From Fodinibius salipaludis (GTDB taxonomy: Bacteria; Bacteroidota; Rhodothermia; Balneolales; Balneolaceae): 64,000 nt of DNA. Location: contig NZ_NSKE01000002.1 in NCBI RefSeq assembly GCF_002287075.1, positions 1 to 64,000 of the forward strand, read 5' to 3'. Each line of letters opens with the position of its first letter. Position 1 is the stretch's first letter. The notes below the pieces were generated by a model. That model did not search any database, was not told the origin of the DNA, and was given only the letters and a program-made list of their open reading frames with translations. A program made the translations under genes and the position numbers. Below are positions 43,782 through 52,168 of the stretch, piece by piece.

Positions 43782-44261
43782 TTATTTGTCATCAACGTAC
43801 GATGAATACATCCATACCTCTTTTTCCTGCTCGCGGATATAGTCACTCATCAAGGCGTTGGTTCCCTCGTCACCGGCTTCATCCGACAGCTCCAATATTT
43901 CTCGCTGCAGCGTAATAATAGCTTTAAATGCCTCTAAAATCTCTCGCACCGCTGTTTTACCGTTGGAAACCTGACTACTTTCCGGAATTTCAGACTTCTC
44001 AATGTAACCGGAATAACGGTGGTTGGGAGAATGGTCTAACGTTAAAATACGCTCGGCCACTTCATCAATTTTTACCAGCAAATCGTTATACAACTCTTCA
44101 AACTTCACGTGCAGCTCAAAAAAATCATCACCCTTAATATTCCAATGATATCCACGCGTGTTTTGGTAGAAAATTGAATAGTTTGCTAAAAGCTCATTCA
44201 GTTTTCCCGCCAGCTCTTTTGACTCGGCTTTCTCTAAGCCAATATTATTTAAATCACTCAT
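43782..44261 (-). CDS. dps: Dps-family ferritin-like DNA-protection protein
   Basis: The 159-residue protein is a four-helix bundle with the Dps ferroxidase residues in YHWNIKGDDFFELHVKFEELY (38-58) and KIDEVAER (64-71). It stores iron and uses up hydrogen peroxide in a dodecameric shell. It lacks a Lys-rich N-terminal tail, so direct DNA binding is doubtful. It lies downstream of the OsmC and thioredoxin genes, making an oxidative-stress cluster. Confidence 0.92.
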   Translation of the reverse strand: MSDLNNIGLEKAESKELAGKLNELLANYSIFYQNTRGYHWNIKGDDFFELHVKFEELYNDLLVKIDEVAERILTLDHSPNHRYSGYIEKSEIPESSQVSNGKTAVREILEAFKAIITLQREILELSDEAGDEGTNALMSDYIREQEKEVWMYSSYVDDK

Positions 44262-44328
44262 AATTATGTTTTCTTAGGTTAGATAGAATAGAATTCTGTT
44301 ATTTTGATTAATGCGTTTTATTCGAATC

Positions 44329-44778
44329 TTAATTCAGCGCTCCAATTGTTACTTTGGGTTCAAAATGAATTTTCGTTTTGATCGATCGGGTAATCAGACA
44401 AGCTTCTTCGGCCTTTTCCATGATGCGTTTAGCTTTGTCGGCAAACTTCTCTTCAGCTATTGTAAGCTCCGGCTGCAAAGTAATCTCTGAAACCACAAAT
44501 TTTCCGTTTTCCTTATCGAGCTTACCGGTAGCATGTACCTCCAAATTTTCAAACTTCAGCTTTGAATACTGCGCAATCGCCACAAAGGTCGTCATAAAAC
44601 AGCTGCTCACCGAGGATACAAAAAGATGCTCCGGCGACCAGACGCCTTCCACACCGCCCTCGAACGGCGGGGGCGTAGCCACTTCAATCTGTTCATCTAA
44701 TTCGGGAGAACTCAACATACCGGTGCGATCCTCTTTCCAATTTAAATCTACGTTATACTCATGCTTTTTGTCACTCAT
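44329..44778 (-). CDS. OsmC-family peroxidase
   Basis: The 149-residue product has the OsmC fold with one catalytic Cys in LFVSSVSSCFMTTFVAIA (about 52-69) and the second in EEACLITRSIK (about 126-136). OsmC-type proteins reduce organic hydroperoxides with dithiol donors. The thioredoxin gene begins its reading frame directly upstream (2-base gap), so co-production of reductant and peroxidase is likely. Confidence 0.88.
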   Translation of the reverse strand: MSDKKHEYNVDLNWKEDRTGMLSSPELDEQIEVATPPPFEGGVEGVWSPEHLFVSSVSSCFMTTFVAIAQYSKLKFENLEVHATGKLDKENGKFVVSEITLQPELTIAEEKFADKAKRIMEKAEEACLITRSIKTKIHFEPKVTIGALN

Positions 44779-44780
44779 AA

Positions 44781-45101
44781 TTATCTTACTTTTTTATTGA
44801 TAATCTGTTCCAGCTGCTTGGCCTGTACCACTCCGGACTGCTGCCAGAGAATCTGACCGTCTTGAAAGAGTATAAGCGTTGGTACGCCGCGCACGTTATA
44901 CTTGATGGCAGCGTCGGCATTCTTTTCCGCATCAACCTTGATAATATTGATGGCGTCTCCCATCTTCTTTTTCAGATCTTTTAAAATGGGATTCATCATT
45001 TTGCAGGGACCGCACCAGTCGGCATAAAAATCTACCAGCACCGGCTTTTCCCCGTTAATAATATCGTTAAATGTCGTTTTTCTTTTCGTTGTCTCAGCCA
45101 T
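44781..45101 (-). CDS. trxA: Thioredoxin
   Basis: The 106-residue protein has the WCGPC redox site in VDFYADWCGPCKMMNP (23-38) and the cis-proline segment VRGVPTLILFQDGQ. It has no signal peptide, so it is cytoplasmic. It lies between a DUF2892-like membrane protein gene (1-base gap) and OsmC (2-base gap), and probably feeds electrons to the peroxidase. Confidence 0.92.
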   Translation of the reverse strand: MAETTKRKTTFNDIINGEKPVLVDFYADWCGPCKMMNPILKDLKKKMGDAINIIKVDAEKNADAAIKYNVRGVPTLILFQDGQILWQQSGVVQAKQLEQIINKKVR

Positions 45102-45102
45102 A

Positions 45103-45363
45103 TCACTCTTCTTTTATTTCTGTAAACTCTACGTCGTCAATATTCCTGCCCGCCTCATCCGTTACCTGAGCCGGCACCGAACAATTCCTGCATAAGCACC
45201 CGGTATTCGTTGCTGCCTGGAACAGAAAAAATCCGCCCAGTATCACCGATACAAGATCTGCATGCCAAGCGCCCATGGCGGCAAATGAAACACCGGCAAC
45301 AAGGGCAACCCAGCGCATCGGGTACCAGTTATTTAACAACGTCTGTTTCATCGTTTTATTCAT
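45103..45363 (-). CDS. Small membrane protein with DUF2892-like helices and a Cys motif
   Basis: The 86-residue product has two hydrophobic helices (about 16-33 and 35-50) followed by NTGCLCRNCSVP, a Cys-x-Cys-x-x-Cys group, and an acidic tail. This resembles the membrane part of YgaP-type (DUF2892) proteins, which often accompany rhodanese or thioredoxin. The first gene of the thioredoxin-OsmC transcript, it may handle sulfane sulfur (inferred). A Crp-type site precedes it. Confidence 0.7.
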   Translation of the reverse strand: MNKTMKQTLLNNWYPMRWVALVAGVSFAAMGAWHADLVSVILGGFFLFQAATNTGCLCRNCSVPAQVTDEAGRNIDDVEFTEIKEE

Positions 45364-45422
45364 TAATATTTAATCTCTTTTTCAATTTGAATACCATAAT
45401 AGCTGTCTGCCTAACCAATGTC

Positions 45423-45438
45423 AGTGACTTTGATCACA
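45423..45438. promoter_or_regulatory. Candidate Crp/Fnr-family operator
   Basis: AGTGA, ctttga, TCACA (45423-45438) matches the Crp/Fnr palindrome TGTGA-N6-TCACA at 9 of 10 positions. It lies 59 bases upstream of the DUF2892-thioredoxin-OsmC operon start. It overlaps the end of the Crp/Fnr-type gene itself. Confidence 0.5.
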
Positions 45439-46057
45439 TAAGGGTGATCTTATTTCTTCCCAGCCGAACCAATCCTTTCTCTTCCATCTTTTTTAGTAGT
45501 CGGGATATCACCTCGCGCGCTGTCCCCAACTCCTGCGCCAGCTGATCATGCGTCATAGCCAATGTATCAGTTTCCATCACTTCACAGCGTTTTTGCAAAA
45601 ACTGTAACAGCCGCTCATCCATCTTTTTAAACGCGACCGCATCCACAACGCTTAACAACTCAATAAATCGTTTGTGATAAATCCGGAAAATATAGTTCAG
45701 CCACTCGGGATGCTCTCGAATCAAATCGTGAATTTTATCCACAGGAATAAACAACACCTCAGAATCCTCTTCGGCCACCGCTTTCACTTTACTGGCATCG
45801 TGATACAAACCGGATAAAAACGACATTATACATGTTTCTCCGGGTTGCAGATAATACAGAACCATCTCCTTGTAGGTATCATCTGATTGCATCACTTTAA
45901 CACTTCCGGCCGTTACAATCGGAATAGATCGCACTGGGGCATTTTCACTGACGATGGTTTCTCCAGATTTAAAATGCTTGGTGATTCCCAGATCCGACAG
46001 GTTCATGTTCTCTTCCAGGGTAGATGTCAGCGAAGATAGATCAGTTGAGGGCTTCAT
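45434..46057 (-). CDS. Crp/Fnr-family transcriptional regulator
   Basis: The 207-residue protein has an N-terminal cyclic-nucleotide-type sensor domain (about 15-130; FKSGETIVSENAPVRSIPIVTAGSVKV, PGETCIMSFLSG) and a C-terminal winged helix (about 140-205; MTHDQLAQELGTAREVISRLLKKMEEKGLV). The N-terminal Cys cluster of FNR is absent, so oxygen sensing by an iron-sulfur cluster is unlikely; the ligand is unknown. It lies between the CoA-transferase gene and the thioredoxin operon, which it probably controls. Confidence 0.88.
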   Translation of the reverse strand: MKPSTDLSSLTSTLEENMNLSDLGITKHFKSGETIVSENAPVRSIPIVTAGSVKVMQSDDTYKEMVLYYLQPGETCIMSFLSGLYHDASKVKAVAEEDSEVLFIPVDKIHDLIREHPEWLNYIFRIYHKRFIELLSVVDAVAFKKMDERLLQFLQKRCEVMETDTLAMTHDQLAQELGTAREVISRLLKKMEEKGLVRLGRNKITLM

Positions 46058-46074
46058 AACCAGTTATAAAAATT

Positions 46075-46116
46075 GACGACTCACCTGAAATATAAGAAAT
46101 AAAAGAGTGAGTTGTC
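46075..46116. promoter_or_regulatory. Inverted repeat upstream of the Crp/Fnr gene
   Basis: GACGACTCAC (46075-46084) and GTGAGTTGTC (46107-46116) are complementary at 9 of 10 positions across a 22-base AT-rich spacer, 18 bases before the regulator start. It could be an operator or a hairpin; there is no T-run, so a terminator is unlikely. Confidence 0.35.
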
Positions 46117-46166
46117 CTAAATATGCTTTTTACTCCTTGACAAATCTAATCCCTCTCCAACCAATA

Positions 46167-47240
46167 CTACGATTGGATAGTAAACACCGTCGTTTTAGGC
46201 CGGATGGTTTGGCGTCCCTCTTTATGTTCTCTCAATAATAATTTTTGGGCTTTGGGAGATTCAAAAACCTGCTGCAAGTTTTTAACTTCAGCTGCCGGCA
46301 CAAAATGATTGTGACATTCTTCCAAAAAGGAATTAGCTTGAAACGCTCCTATCTGTTCCTTCAATTTTTGGGACAGCTCTTTACGGTTCTCCACTCTCGT
46401 TTCATTATGCTGATACTCGGGCTTCCCGGCTAATTCCGGAACTCCCAAAATAATACACAAATCTTTGAACTGTCGGTCACTACCGATAGCAAGCGTTATC
46501 AAGCGATTATCGCCAGTAGTAAAAATCTCACCGTACGGCGCAATATTGGGATGCAGCGACCCGATGCGCTCGGGTACTTTTCTGTTCATCAGCCAATTGG
46601 TAGCTTGGTTAATTAGCGATGATATAGCACTATCATACAGGCTGACATCCACACGAAAGGGCTGCTCCGGATGCTCTTTCTGTTTAAGCAGCGCACATAA
46701 AATGCCCTCTTTCAACTGATGGGCTGCCAACACATCTATCAGGGCCAGCGGTAGTTTCGTGGGAGGGCTGTCGGGCTGACCGTTCATTGACATAAAGCCG
46801 GTTTCGGCCTGTAAAATAAGGTCATAGGCAAGACGATCACTTTCTGTTCCAAAACCGGAAATATGTCCCTGTATTACACTTGAATTTATAGCTTTCAAAT
46901 CCTCAAACGTCAGATCAAATTTTTTGTCATCTCCTTTTTTAAAATTGGTGATAACAATATCCGCCTTTTCAATAAGTGCATCCGCTTGCCGTTTATCATC
47001 GACATCTCCGAGATCCAAAAGCAGGGAATTCTTATTCCAGTTAACCGAAGAAAAGTAGGCCGACGGTCCCTCCGATTGTTCCCCCGGCTGACGCCACTGA
47101 CGGGTTACATCACCGCCATTGCGCTTGTTCTCGACCTTGATGACTTCTGCACCCAGCTCCGAAAAGAAATTCCCAACGGCAGGACCGGCCAGAACCCCGG
47201 CAAACTCAACAACGGTAAGATCTTCAAAAATGGATTCCAT
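46167..47240 (-). CDS. CaiB/BaiF family (class III) CoA-transferase
   Basis: The 357-residue protein starts FEDLTVVEFAGVLAGPAVG and ELGAEVIKVEN, the standard N-terminus of class III CoA-transferases. Later family segments are VITNFKKGDDKKFDLTFEDL and LAYDLILQAETGFMSMNG. The family exchanges CoA between carboxylic acids; specificity cannot be read from sequence. It starts 11 bases after the lipoate ligase gene ends, so the two form an operon. Confidence 0.88.
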   Translation of the reverse strand: MESIFEDLTVVEFAGVLAGPAVGNFFSELGAEVIKVENKRNGGDVTRQWRQPGEQSEGPSAYFSSVNWNKNSLLLDLGDVDDKRQADALIEKADIVITNFKKGDDKKFDLTFEDLKAINSSVIQGHISGFGTESDRLAYDLILQAETGFMSMNGQPDSPPTKLPLALIDVLAAHQLKEGILCALLKQKEHPEQPFRVDVSLYDSAISSLINQATNWLMNRKVPERIGSLHPNIAPYGEIFTTGDNRLITLAIGSDRQFKDLCIILGVPELAGKPEYQHNETRVENRKELSQKLKEQIGAFQANSFLEECHNHFVPAAEVKNLQQVFESPKAQKLLLREHKEGRQTIRPKTTVFTIQS

Positions 47241-47251
47241 AATGAAATAGA

Positions 47252-48253
47252 TTATGCATCTGCGCCGTATACCAGCTCGATAAACTCGGATTTAGGCACT
47301 GCACCAAAATATTGCTCGATATTTATGGGCTCAACCTTGTTCTCAACTTCTTGTCGATCATAACGAACACCTTGCAGATACTCTTCGAGTTGCGCTACCG
47401 GCTCCTTGCCAAAGAAATCACCGTATATTTTTACGTTATCAATATGACCTTCGTCTACATCGAGGCGAAGATCAATCTCACCGGCATCAAACCGACGGCT
47501 CCGCTGGATGTTAAACTTGGGCGACTTGCCGAAATTCCAATCCCACTGACCGTATTTTTCATCTTTCAGGGCATGTACTTCCTTCCACTCAGATTCCGTA
47601 AGATGATAGGTCTCAAACTCCTCGCGATCTTTGTATAACCCTTCCAATAGCCTTTTTCGAAATGTCTGAGTGTCTATCGGCTCATCCATAAACTCACTGA
47701 TATTGGCCACGCGGCTACGAACTGATTTATGCCCCTTTGATTCGATTTTGCTCATCTTCACATCAAGTGCATTTGTCACCTCATCCAGATCACTATCAAA
47801 AAGTAGCGTTCCGTGACTAAACATCCGATCTACACTCGAAAACTGGGCATTGCCCGATATCTTACGCCCCTCAACCTGTAGATCATTACGTCCGCTCAGT
47901 TCGGCATCAATTCCCATCGTATTGAGCACACGCACAATTGGAGCCGTAAACTTCTTGAAATTATTAAGACTCTTCTTATCGTAATCTGTAATAAAACTGA
48001 AATTCAGATTACCAACATCGTGATATACCGCTCCGCCACCGGAAATTCGTCGGACAACATGAATACCCTTTTCCTCTACATATTCATGGTTAATCTCTTC
48101 GAGCGTATTCTGGTTGCGCCCGATAATGATAGACGGCTCATTAATATAGAAGAGCAAGTAATCGTGATCATAATCGAAATTACGCAGCGCATATTCTTCA
48201 AGCGCCAGGTTTATATGGGGATCAGTAATACCTTCGTTATGGATAAAAATCAT
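47252..48253 (-). CDS. lplA: Lipoate-protein ligase A
   Basis: The 333-residue protein has the ligase hallmark RRISGGGAVYHDVGNLNFSFI (about 70-90), the conserved Lys in GRKISGNAQ (about 128-136) and SHGTLLFDSDL. It has a C-terminal accessory domain (about 255-333), as in full-length LplA. It activates lipoate with ATP and attaches it to the E2 and H proteins of 2-oxoacid dehydrogenase and glycine-cleavage complexes. An Rrf2-type regulator gene lies upstream. Confidence 0.9.
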   Translation of the reverse strand: MIFIHNEGITDPHINLALEEYALRNFDYDHDYLLFYINEPSIIIGRNQNTLEEINHEYVEEKGIHVVRRISGGGAVYHDVGNLNFSFITDYDKKSLNNFKKFTAPIVRVLNTMGIDAELSGRNDLQVEGRKISGNAQFSSVDRMFSHGTLLFDSDLDEVTNALDVKMSKIESKGHKSVRSRVANISEFMDEPIDTQTFRKRLLEGLYKDREEFETYHLTESEWKEVHALKDEKYGQWDWNFGKSPKFNIQRSRRFDAGEIDLRLDVDEGHIDNVKIYGDFFGKEPVAQLEEYLQGVRYDRQEVENKVEPINIEQYFGAVPKSEFIELVYGADA

Positions 48254-48367
48254 AATGCCACTATTAAGACCTTAAAAATAGTTGTCTGCAATAGTAGTCC
48301 ACTACTTTGAAAGGAATATGAAGATGAGCGAAGTTTTGTATGGACGACCCATCTCCGGATTATAGAG

Positions 48368-48820
48368 CTAAGCCCATTTAAAATTACCGTCTGCCGTAAT
48401 ACGCAGATTCCCGGACTTCCCCTCGTCAACCAACTCCTGCAGGGAAGTATCTGATAACATTTTTCGTATTTCGTCACGTGTATCAGCCCACTTTTCATGA
48501 ATTGGACAAGGCTTCTCTGTACCACATCCCGGCAGGCCCAATGCACACTCTGTTAAAATATCCATCCCGTCAATAGCTGCAACAATCTCGAGCAAGGTTA
48601 GATCATCGGTGGGATGTGTCAAACGCACCCCACCTTTCGGCCCCTTCATAGACTCCATCAAATTGGCATTGGTAAGCTGTTGTAAAACCTTGGTTAAAAA
48701 GTGGTGCGAAATATCAAGGTCTTCACTGATTTTCTTTATAGAAACATACGAGTCATCCGAAACCGCAGCCAAATAGACTGAAGCTCGTAACCCATATACG
48801 CAAGCATTTGATAATAACAT
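48368..48820 (-). CDS. Rrf2-family regulator with a probable iron-sulfur site
   Basis: The 150-residue protein has the Rrf2 winged helix (ISEDLDISHHFLTKVLQQLTNANLM, then SMKGPKGGVRL) and three Cys in ECALGLPGCGTEKPCPIHEKW, spaced C-x6-C-x5-C, close to the cluster-binding patterns of IscR and NsrR. It probably senses iron-sulfur status, nitric oxide or oxygen. It is 114 bases upstream of lplA. The 297-base gap above it (48821-49117) shows no gene. Confidence 0.88.
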   Translation of the reverse strand: MLLSNACVYGLRASVYLAAVSDDSYVSIKKISEDLDISHHFLTKVLQQLTNANLMESMKGPKGGVRLTHPTDDLTLLEIVAAIDGMDILTECALGLPGCGTEKPCPIHEKWADTRDEIRKMLSDTSLQELVDEGKSGNLRITADGNFKWA

Positions 48821-49117
48821 ATATAAAAGATCGGATTTATTGTCCTCTATTTTCCAGCTGAAAAAAGTGTGAGCTGATCATTTTATTTAAGCACAGATCA
48901 ATCAACATTGTTTCTAAGAATTATCTGATATACTATCCTTTATTTAGATCCCCTGTGGTAATCAGATATCTTATGGTAACCCCAAAAATAATTTATTAAG
49001 ACATCAAAAAACAGTTAAAATATGATACCGAAGGTAATGTTAATGGAGTGAAATGACTAACAGATTTTTTACCTTTGACTACAACTCGTTAAACAACGTA
49101 ACTGAGTAGAACACGCT

Positions 49118-49774
49118 ATGGAAATATGGACTGCGTTGGCAATAGGCTTTTTCGGCAGCTTCCATTGTATTGGTATGTGTGGTCCTATTGCTTTGGCCTT
49201 GCCCGGGAAAAATGACTCAACAGCCTCACTTATCTGGGGACGACTCCTCTATAATATCGGTCGGGTAGTAACTTATACATTCTTGGGGGTCATCTTTGGC
49301 ATTATTGGTCATTCTATTGCTCTTGCCGGATTTCAACAATCGATTTCAGTACTTCTGGGAGCTATCATTCTTGCAGCTGCACTATTTCAGTTTAACTCTG
49401 TTGACGGATTAAAGAAAAAAATCGGACTCAATACATTATTTAATCGCCTTGAAAAACTTATGCTCTCTCAGTTTAAAAAGGGTGGTACTATCACTTTGTT
49501 TACCATTGGCCTCTTAAATGGATTGTTGCCCTGTGGTTTTGTTTATGTGGGATTAGCCGGGTCCATAACAACCGGCTCTGTTTTGCAAGGCAGTTTATTT
49601 ATGACTTTGTTTGGAATCGGCACAATACCCACAATGATGGTGATGGCGTTAGCCCCCGGCTTTGTGAGCCTTGAATGGCGTCAGCGCATTAATAAATTTA
49701 TACCGTACTTTGCTGCCGCATTTGGAATCTATCTCATCTACAGAGGTATTGTGATAGGAGATATGCTATATTAA
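49118..49774 (+). CDS. Sulfite exporter TauE/SafE-type (PF13386) membrane protein
   Basis: The 218-residue membrane protein has six helices and the motif GSFHCIGMCGPIALALPG (14-31) in the first helix, with a matching second-half motif LLNGLLPCGFVYVGLAGS (about 133-150). This subfamily is linked to cytochrome oxidase assembly and copper or thiol handling in Bacteroidota and Proteobacteria, not to true sulfite export. Cys19, Cys23 and Cys140 may bind metal. It is followed by the RsbW-GNAT gene after 27 bases. Confidence 0.82.
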   Translation: MEIWTALAIGFFGSFHCIGMCGPIALALPGKNDSTASLIWGRLLYNIGRVVTYTFLGVIFGIIGHSIALAGFQQSISVLLGAIILAAALFQFNSVDGLKKKIGLNTLFNRLEKLMLSQFKKGGTITLFTIGLLNGLLPCGFVYVGLAGSITTGSVLQGSLFMTLFGIGTIPTMMVMALAPGFVSLEWRQRINKFIPYFAAAFGIYLIYRGIVIGDMLY

Positions 49775-49801
49775 ATAAAATGTTCACGAAAGAGCACATC
49801 A

Positions 49802-51271
49802 ATGGATATTCAATTTCAAATGTCAACTGATGAGCAGGTTATCAATCCAGTTTGTGATTTTACCTATAGCTGGTGCCTAAATGGTGGCCTTTCTGAACAA
49901 GAAGCGACGAAGTTTACCATTGCTGTCAGCGAACTTATCAGTGATATTATTCTCTTTGCCTACCCCAACAGAAGCACAGGCTTTTTTGACCTCACCTACC
50001 GGCAGACCCTTTCGAATATTGAGCTTATTGCCAGTGAGGTTGGCGAACCGTTCGATCCCGATAAACACAAATATGATCCGCAAAAAGCAATACAAGAGGG
50101 AGAGTTTGAAGGAGCGGGATTGCGAATTATCCGTCGATTTACAGACGATTTCCTGTTCATAAATAGAGGTAAAGAGGGCAAAGAGTTCCGCTTACAAAAG
50201 ACCATTGATATACATGATATTGATGAACTCCTGGAGCTATCGAGAGCAAAAAAACCCGAAGAGCCGAAAGAACAAGCATCAAAGGTATCCTACAGTATTC
50301 ACCAAATTACGCCCGGCGATGCCGAAGATATTGCCAAGCTTATTTATCGGACCTACGAATACTCCTACACAAAAGAGGAGCTCTACTTTCCAAAAAAGAT
50401 CGAACATACACTAACGAGTAAAGAAAAGCTTGGCGTTATTACCCGAAGCGATGAGGGCGAAGCACTGGGATATTTTGCTATTCTAAAGAAAAGCGACTCC
50501 AATATTGCCGAAGTTGGTGAAGCTGTTGTTTCTCCTCGCTATCGCCGGCAAGGTATTATGAGCGGCATGATGGAACACCTTATCAAAGTGGCACACGATC
50601 ATAACTTTGCAACACTGTTTGGCAAAGCTGTAACGATTCATCCGGTAAGCCAGCGGGTAAACCAAAAATTTGGGTTCATTACAACCGGACTTATGCTATT
50701 GGAAACTCCAAATGTAGTATTTAAAGGATTTGATGAGGAATATCCGCAACCGGTCTCTGTCGTAATTGATGTACTACCAATTCAACCTATACCTTCAAAA
50801 GAACTATATCTACCGGATAGATACCGTAACATTCTGGTGGAAACCTATAATTTGCTGGATATTCCTATTACTCCAAAAGAACCGGAACATTACAAAATGG
50901 CTGACAAGTCGGACGTCGAACTAAAAATTAATTACGCAGATTCTACATCGCTTATCATTGTCAAAAAATACGGGCCTGACTTCCGTTCAGTACTTCGTGA
51001 AATGTTGAATAGCTTAAGAAAGCAAGAAGATCCCAATGCCATTTATATAGATTTGCCCCTCGAAAATTCAGCCACACCAGACCTCTTAGCTCAACTTGAG
51101 GGTTTAGACTTTATCTATTGTGGACTGGCTCCCTATTTTCATAATGAATCAGATTACCTGCGACTACAAAAAATTTGTACTCCCTTTGATTTTGATCTTG
51201 TCGATGTTCACTCTGATTTTGGTCAACGCATAAAATCTTTTATCACTGATGAGTATTCCCAACATACATAG
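49802..51271 (+). CDS. RsbW-like ATPase domain fused to a GNAT acetyltransferase domain
   Basis: The 489-residue protein begins with an anti-sigma-factor kinase-like HATPase domain (1 to about 140). It has an altered N box (SELISDIILFAYPN, Asp in place of Asn), a changed G1 box (ASEVGEPFDP) and a clear G2 region (EGAGLRIIRRF). A GNAT domain follows (about 165-310), with acetyl-CoA loop SPRYRRQGIMSGMM. The C-terminal 180 residues are unassigned. Altered ATPase boxes suggest weak or no kinase activity. A STAS protein gene overlaps its end by 23 bases, as in partner-switching modules. Confidence 0.8.
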   Translation: MDIQFQMSTDEQVINPVCDFTYSWCLNGGLSEQEATKFTIAVSELISDIILFAYPNRSTGFFDLTYRQTLSNIELIASEVGEPFDPDKHKYDPQKAIQEGEFEGAGLRIIRRFTDDFLFINRGKEGKEFRLQKTIDIHDIDELLELSRAKKPEEPKEQASKVSYSIHQITPGDAEDIAKLIYRTYEYSYTKEELYFPKKIEHTLTSKEKLGVITRSDEGEALGYFAILKKSDSNIAEVGEAVVSPRYRRQGIMSGMMEHLIKVAHDHNFATLFGKAVTIHPVSQRVNQKFGFITTGLMLLETPNVVFKGFDEEYPQPVSVVIDVLPIQPIPSKELYLPDRYRNILVETYNLLDIPITPKEPEHYKMADKSDVELKINYADSTSLIIVKKYGPDFRSVLREMLNSLRKQEDPNAIYIDLPLENSATPDLLAQLEGLDFIYCGLAPYFHNESDYLRLQKICTPFDFDLVDVHSDFGQRIKSFITDEYSQHT

Positions 51272-51557
51272 AGAAGGCACAACGCTTAATATTGAAATAC
51301 AAGGCGGGTTCAACTTGTGGGTGAAAAATATGATTTTAAATCATATCAATAATTATACACACGCACTTAAAATTGACCTTACCGAGTGTAAATTTATCGA
51401 CAGCGAAGGCATTATTTTTTTGCATCAATGGCAACAAAAAGGAAAGGATCTACAACTTATTAATCCGCCGGATGTATTTTTTGAGATACTCGAGATCCTG
51501 GAACTTGATGACAGCTGGCAACCCAATATTACAAATACAAATGAGGAATCGCTATGA
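51249..51557 (+). CDS. STAS-domain protein (anti-anti-sigma-like)
   Basis: The 102-residue protein has the STAS pattern LKIDLTECKFIDSEGIIFLHQWQQKG, with the phosphorylatable Ser at DSEG (about residue 51) as in RsbV and SpoIIAA. It starts inside the end of the RsbW-GNAT gene (23-base overlap) and overlaps the flavin reductase gene by 4 bases, so translation is coupled. It should be the partner of the upstream ATPase domain. Confidence 0.82.
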   Translation: MSIPNIHREGTTLNIEIQGGFNLWVKNMILNHINNYTHALKIDLTECKFIDSEGIIFLHQWQQKGKDLQLINPPDVFFEILEILELDDSWQPNITNTNEESL

Positions 51558-52168
51558 CTGATGAAACCAATACGAACATGGTAGAACTTGATGTTGAAAA
51601 GGATGTCTGGAACCGTGGCTATACGGTACATTCCCTACTCATCATTGGCAGTAAAGAAGAGGACGGAAACTACAATTTTGCTCCCAAGCATATGGCCATG
51701 CCCCTGGGTTTCAGCAATCACTTTGGATTCATCGGCACGCCGCGCAAAAGTACGTATCGAAATATTCAGCGCGAAAAAGTATTTACGGTAAGCTATCCCA
51801 AACCAAGTCAACTTACTGTTTCGAGTTTAGCCGCCACCCAACGCGAAGATGACGATTCCAAACCTGTACTCGATCAAATTCCCACCACTCCGGCACAAAA
51901 AATTGATGGTTACTTTGTCGAGGACTCCTATTTCCAGTTAGAATGTAAACTAACAGAATGCCTTGGAAAATTTGATGAATGGGAACTGGTTGTCGGCGAA
52001 ATTGTAGCGGGTCGAATCGATAAAAAGATGAGTAGAAAAGTTGGTAACGGTGTTGACGAGGGACAACTGATCTACGATAATCCTTTGCTGGCTTATTTAC
52101 ATCCCAACCGATTTAGTGTCATTAAAGAAAGCAACGTCTTTCCATTCCCAAAAGAATTGAAAAGGTAA
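51554..52168 (+). CDS. Flavin-reductase-like FMN-binding protein
   Basis: The 204-residue product has the split-barrel flavin-reductase fold: FAPKHMAMPLGFSNHFGFI, TPRKSTYRNIQREKVFTVSY and FQLECKLTECLGKFDEWELVVGEIV. It should bind FMN and reduce it or a substrate with NAD(P)H. It is translationally coupled to the STAS gene (ATGA overlap) and to the M20 peptidase gene (one-base overlap). Confidence 0.82.
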   Translation: MTDETNTNMVELDVEKDVWNRGYTVHSLLIIGSKEEDGNYNFAPKHMAMPLGFSNHFGFIGTPRKSTYRNIQREKVFTVSYPKPSQLTVSSLAATQREDDDSKPVLDQIPTTPAQKIDGYFVEDSYFQLECKLTECLGKFDEWELVVGEIVAGRIDKKMSRKVGNGVDEGQLIYDNPLLAYLHPNRFSVIKESNVFPFPKELKR

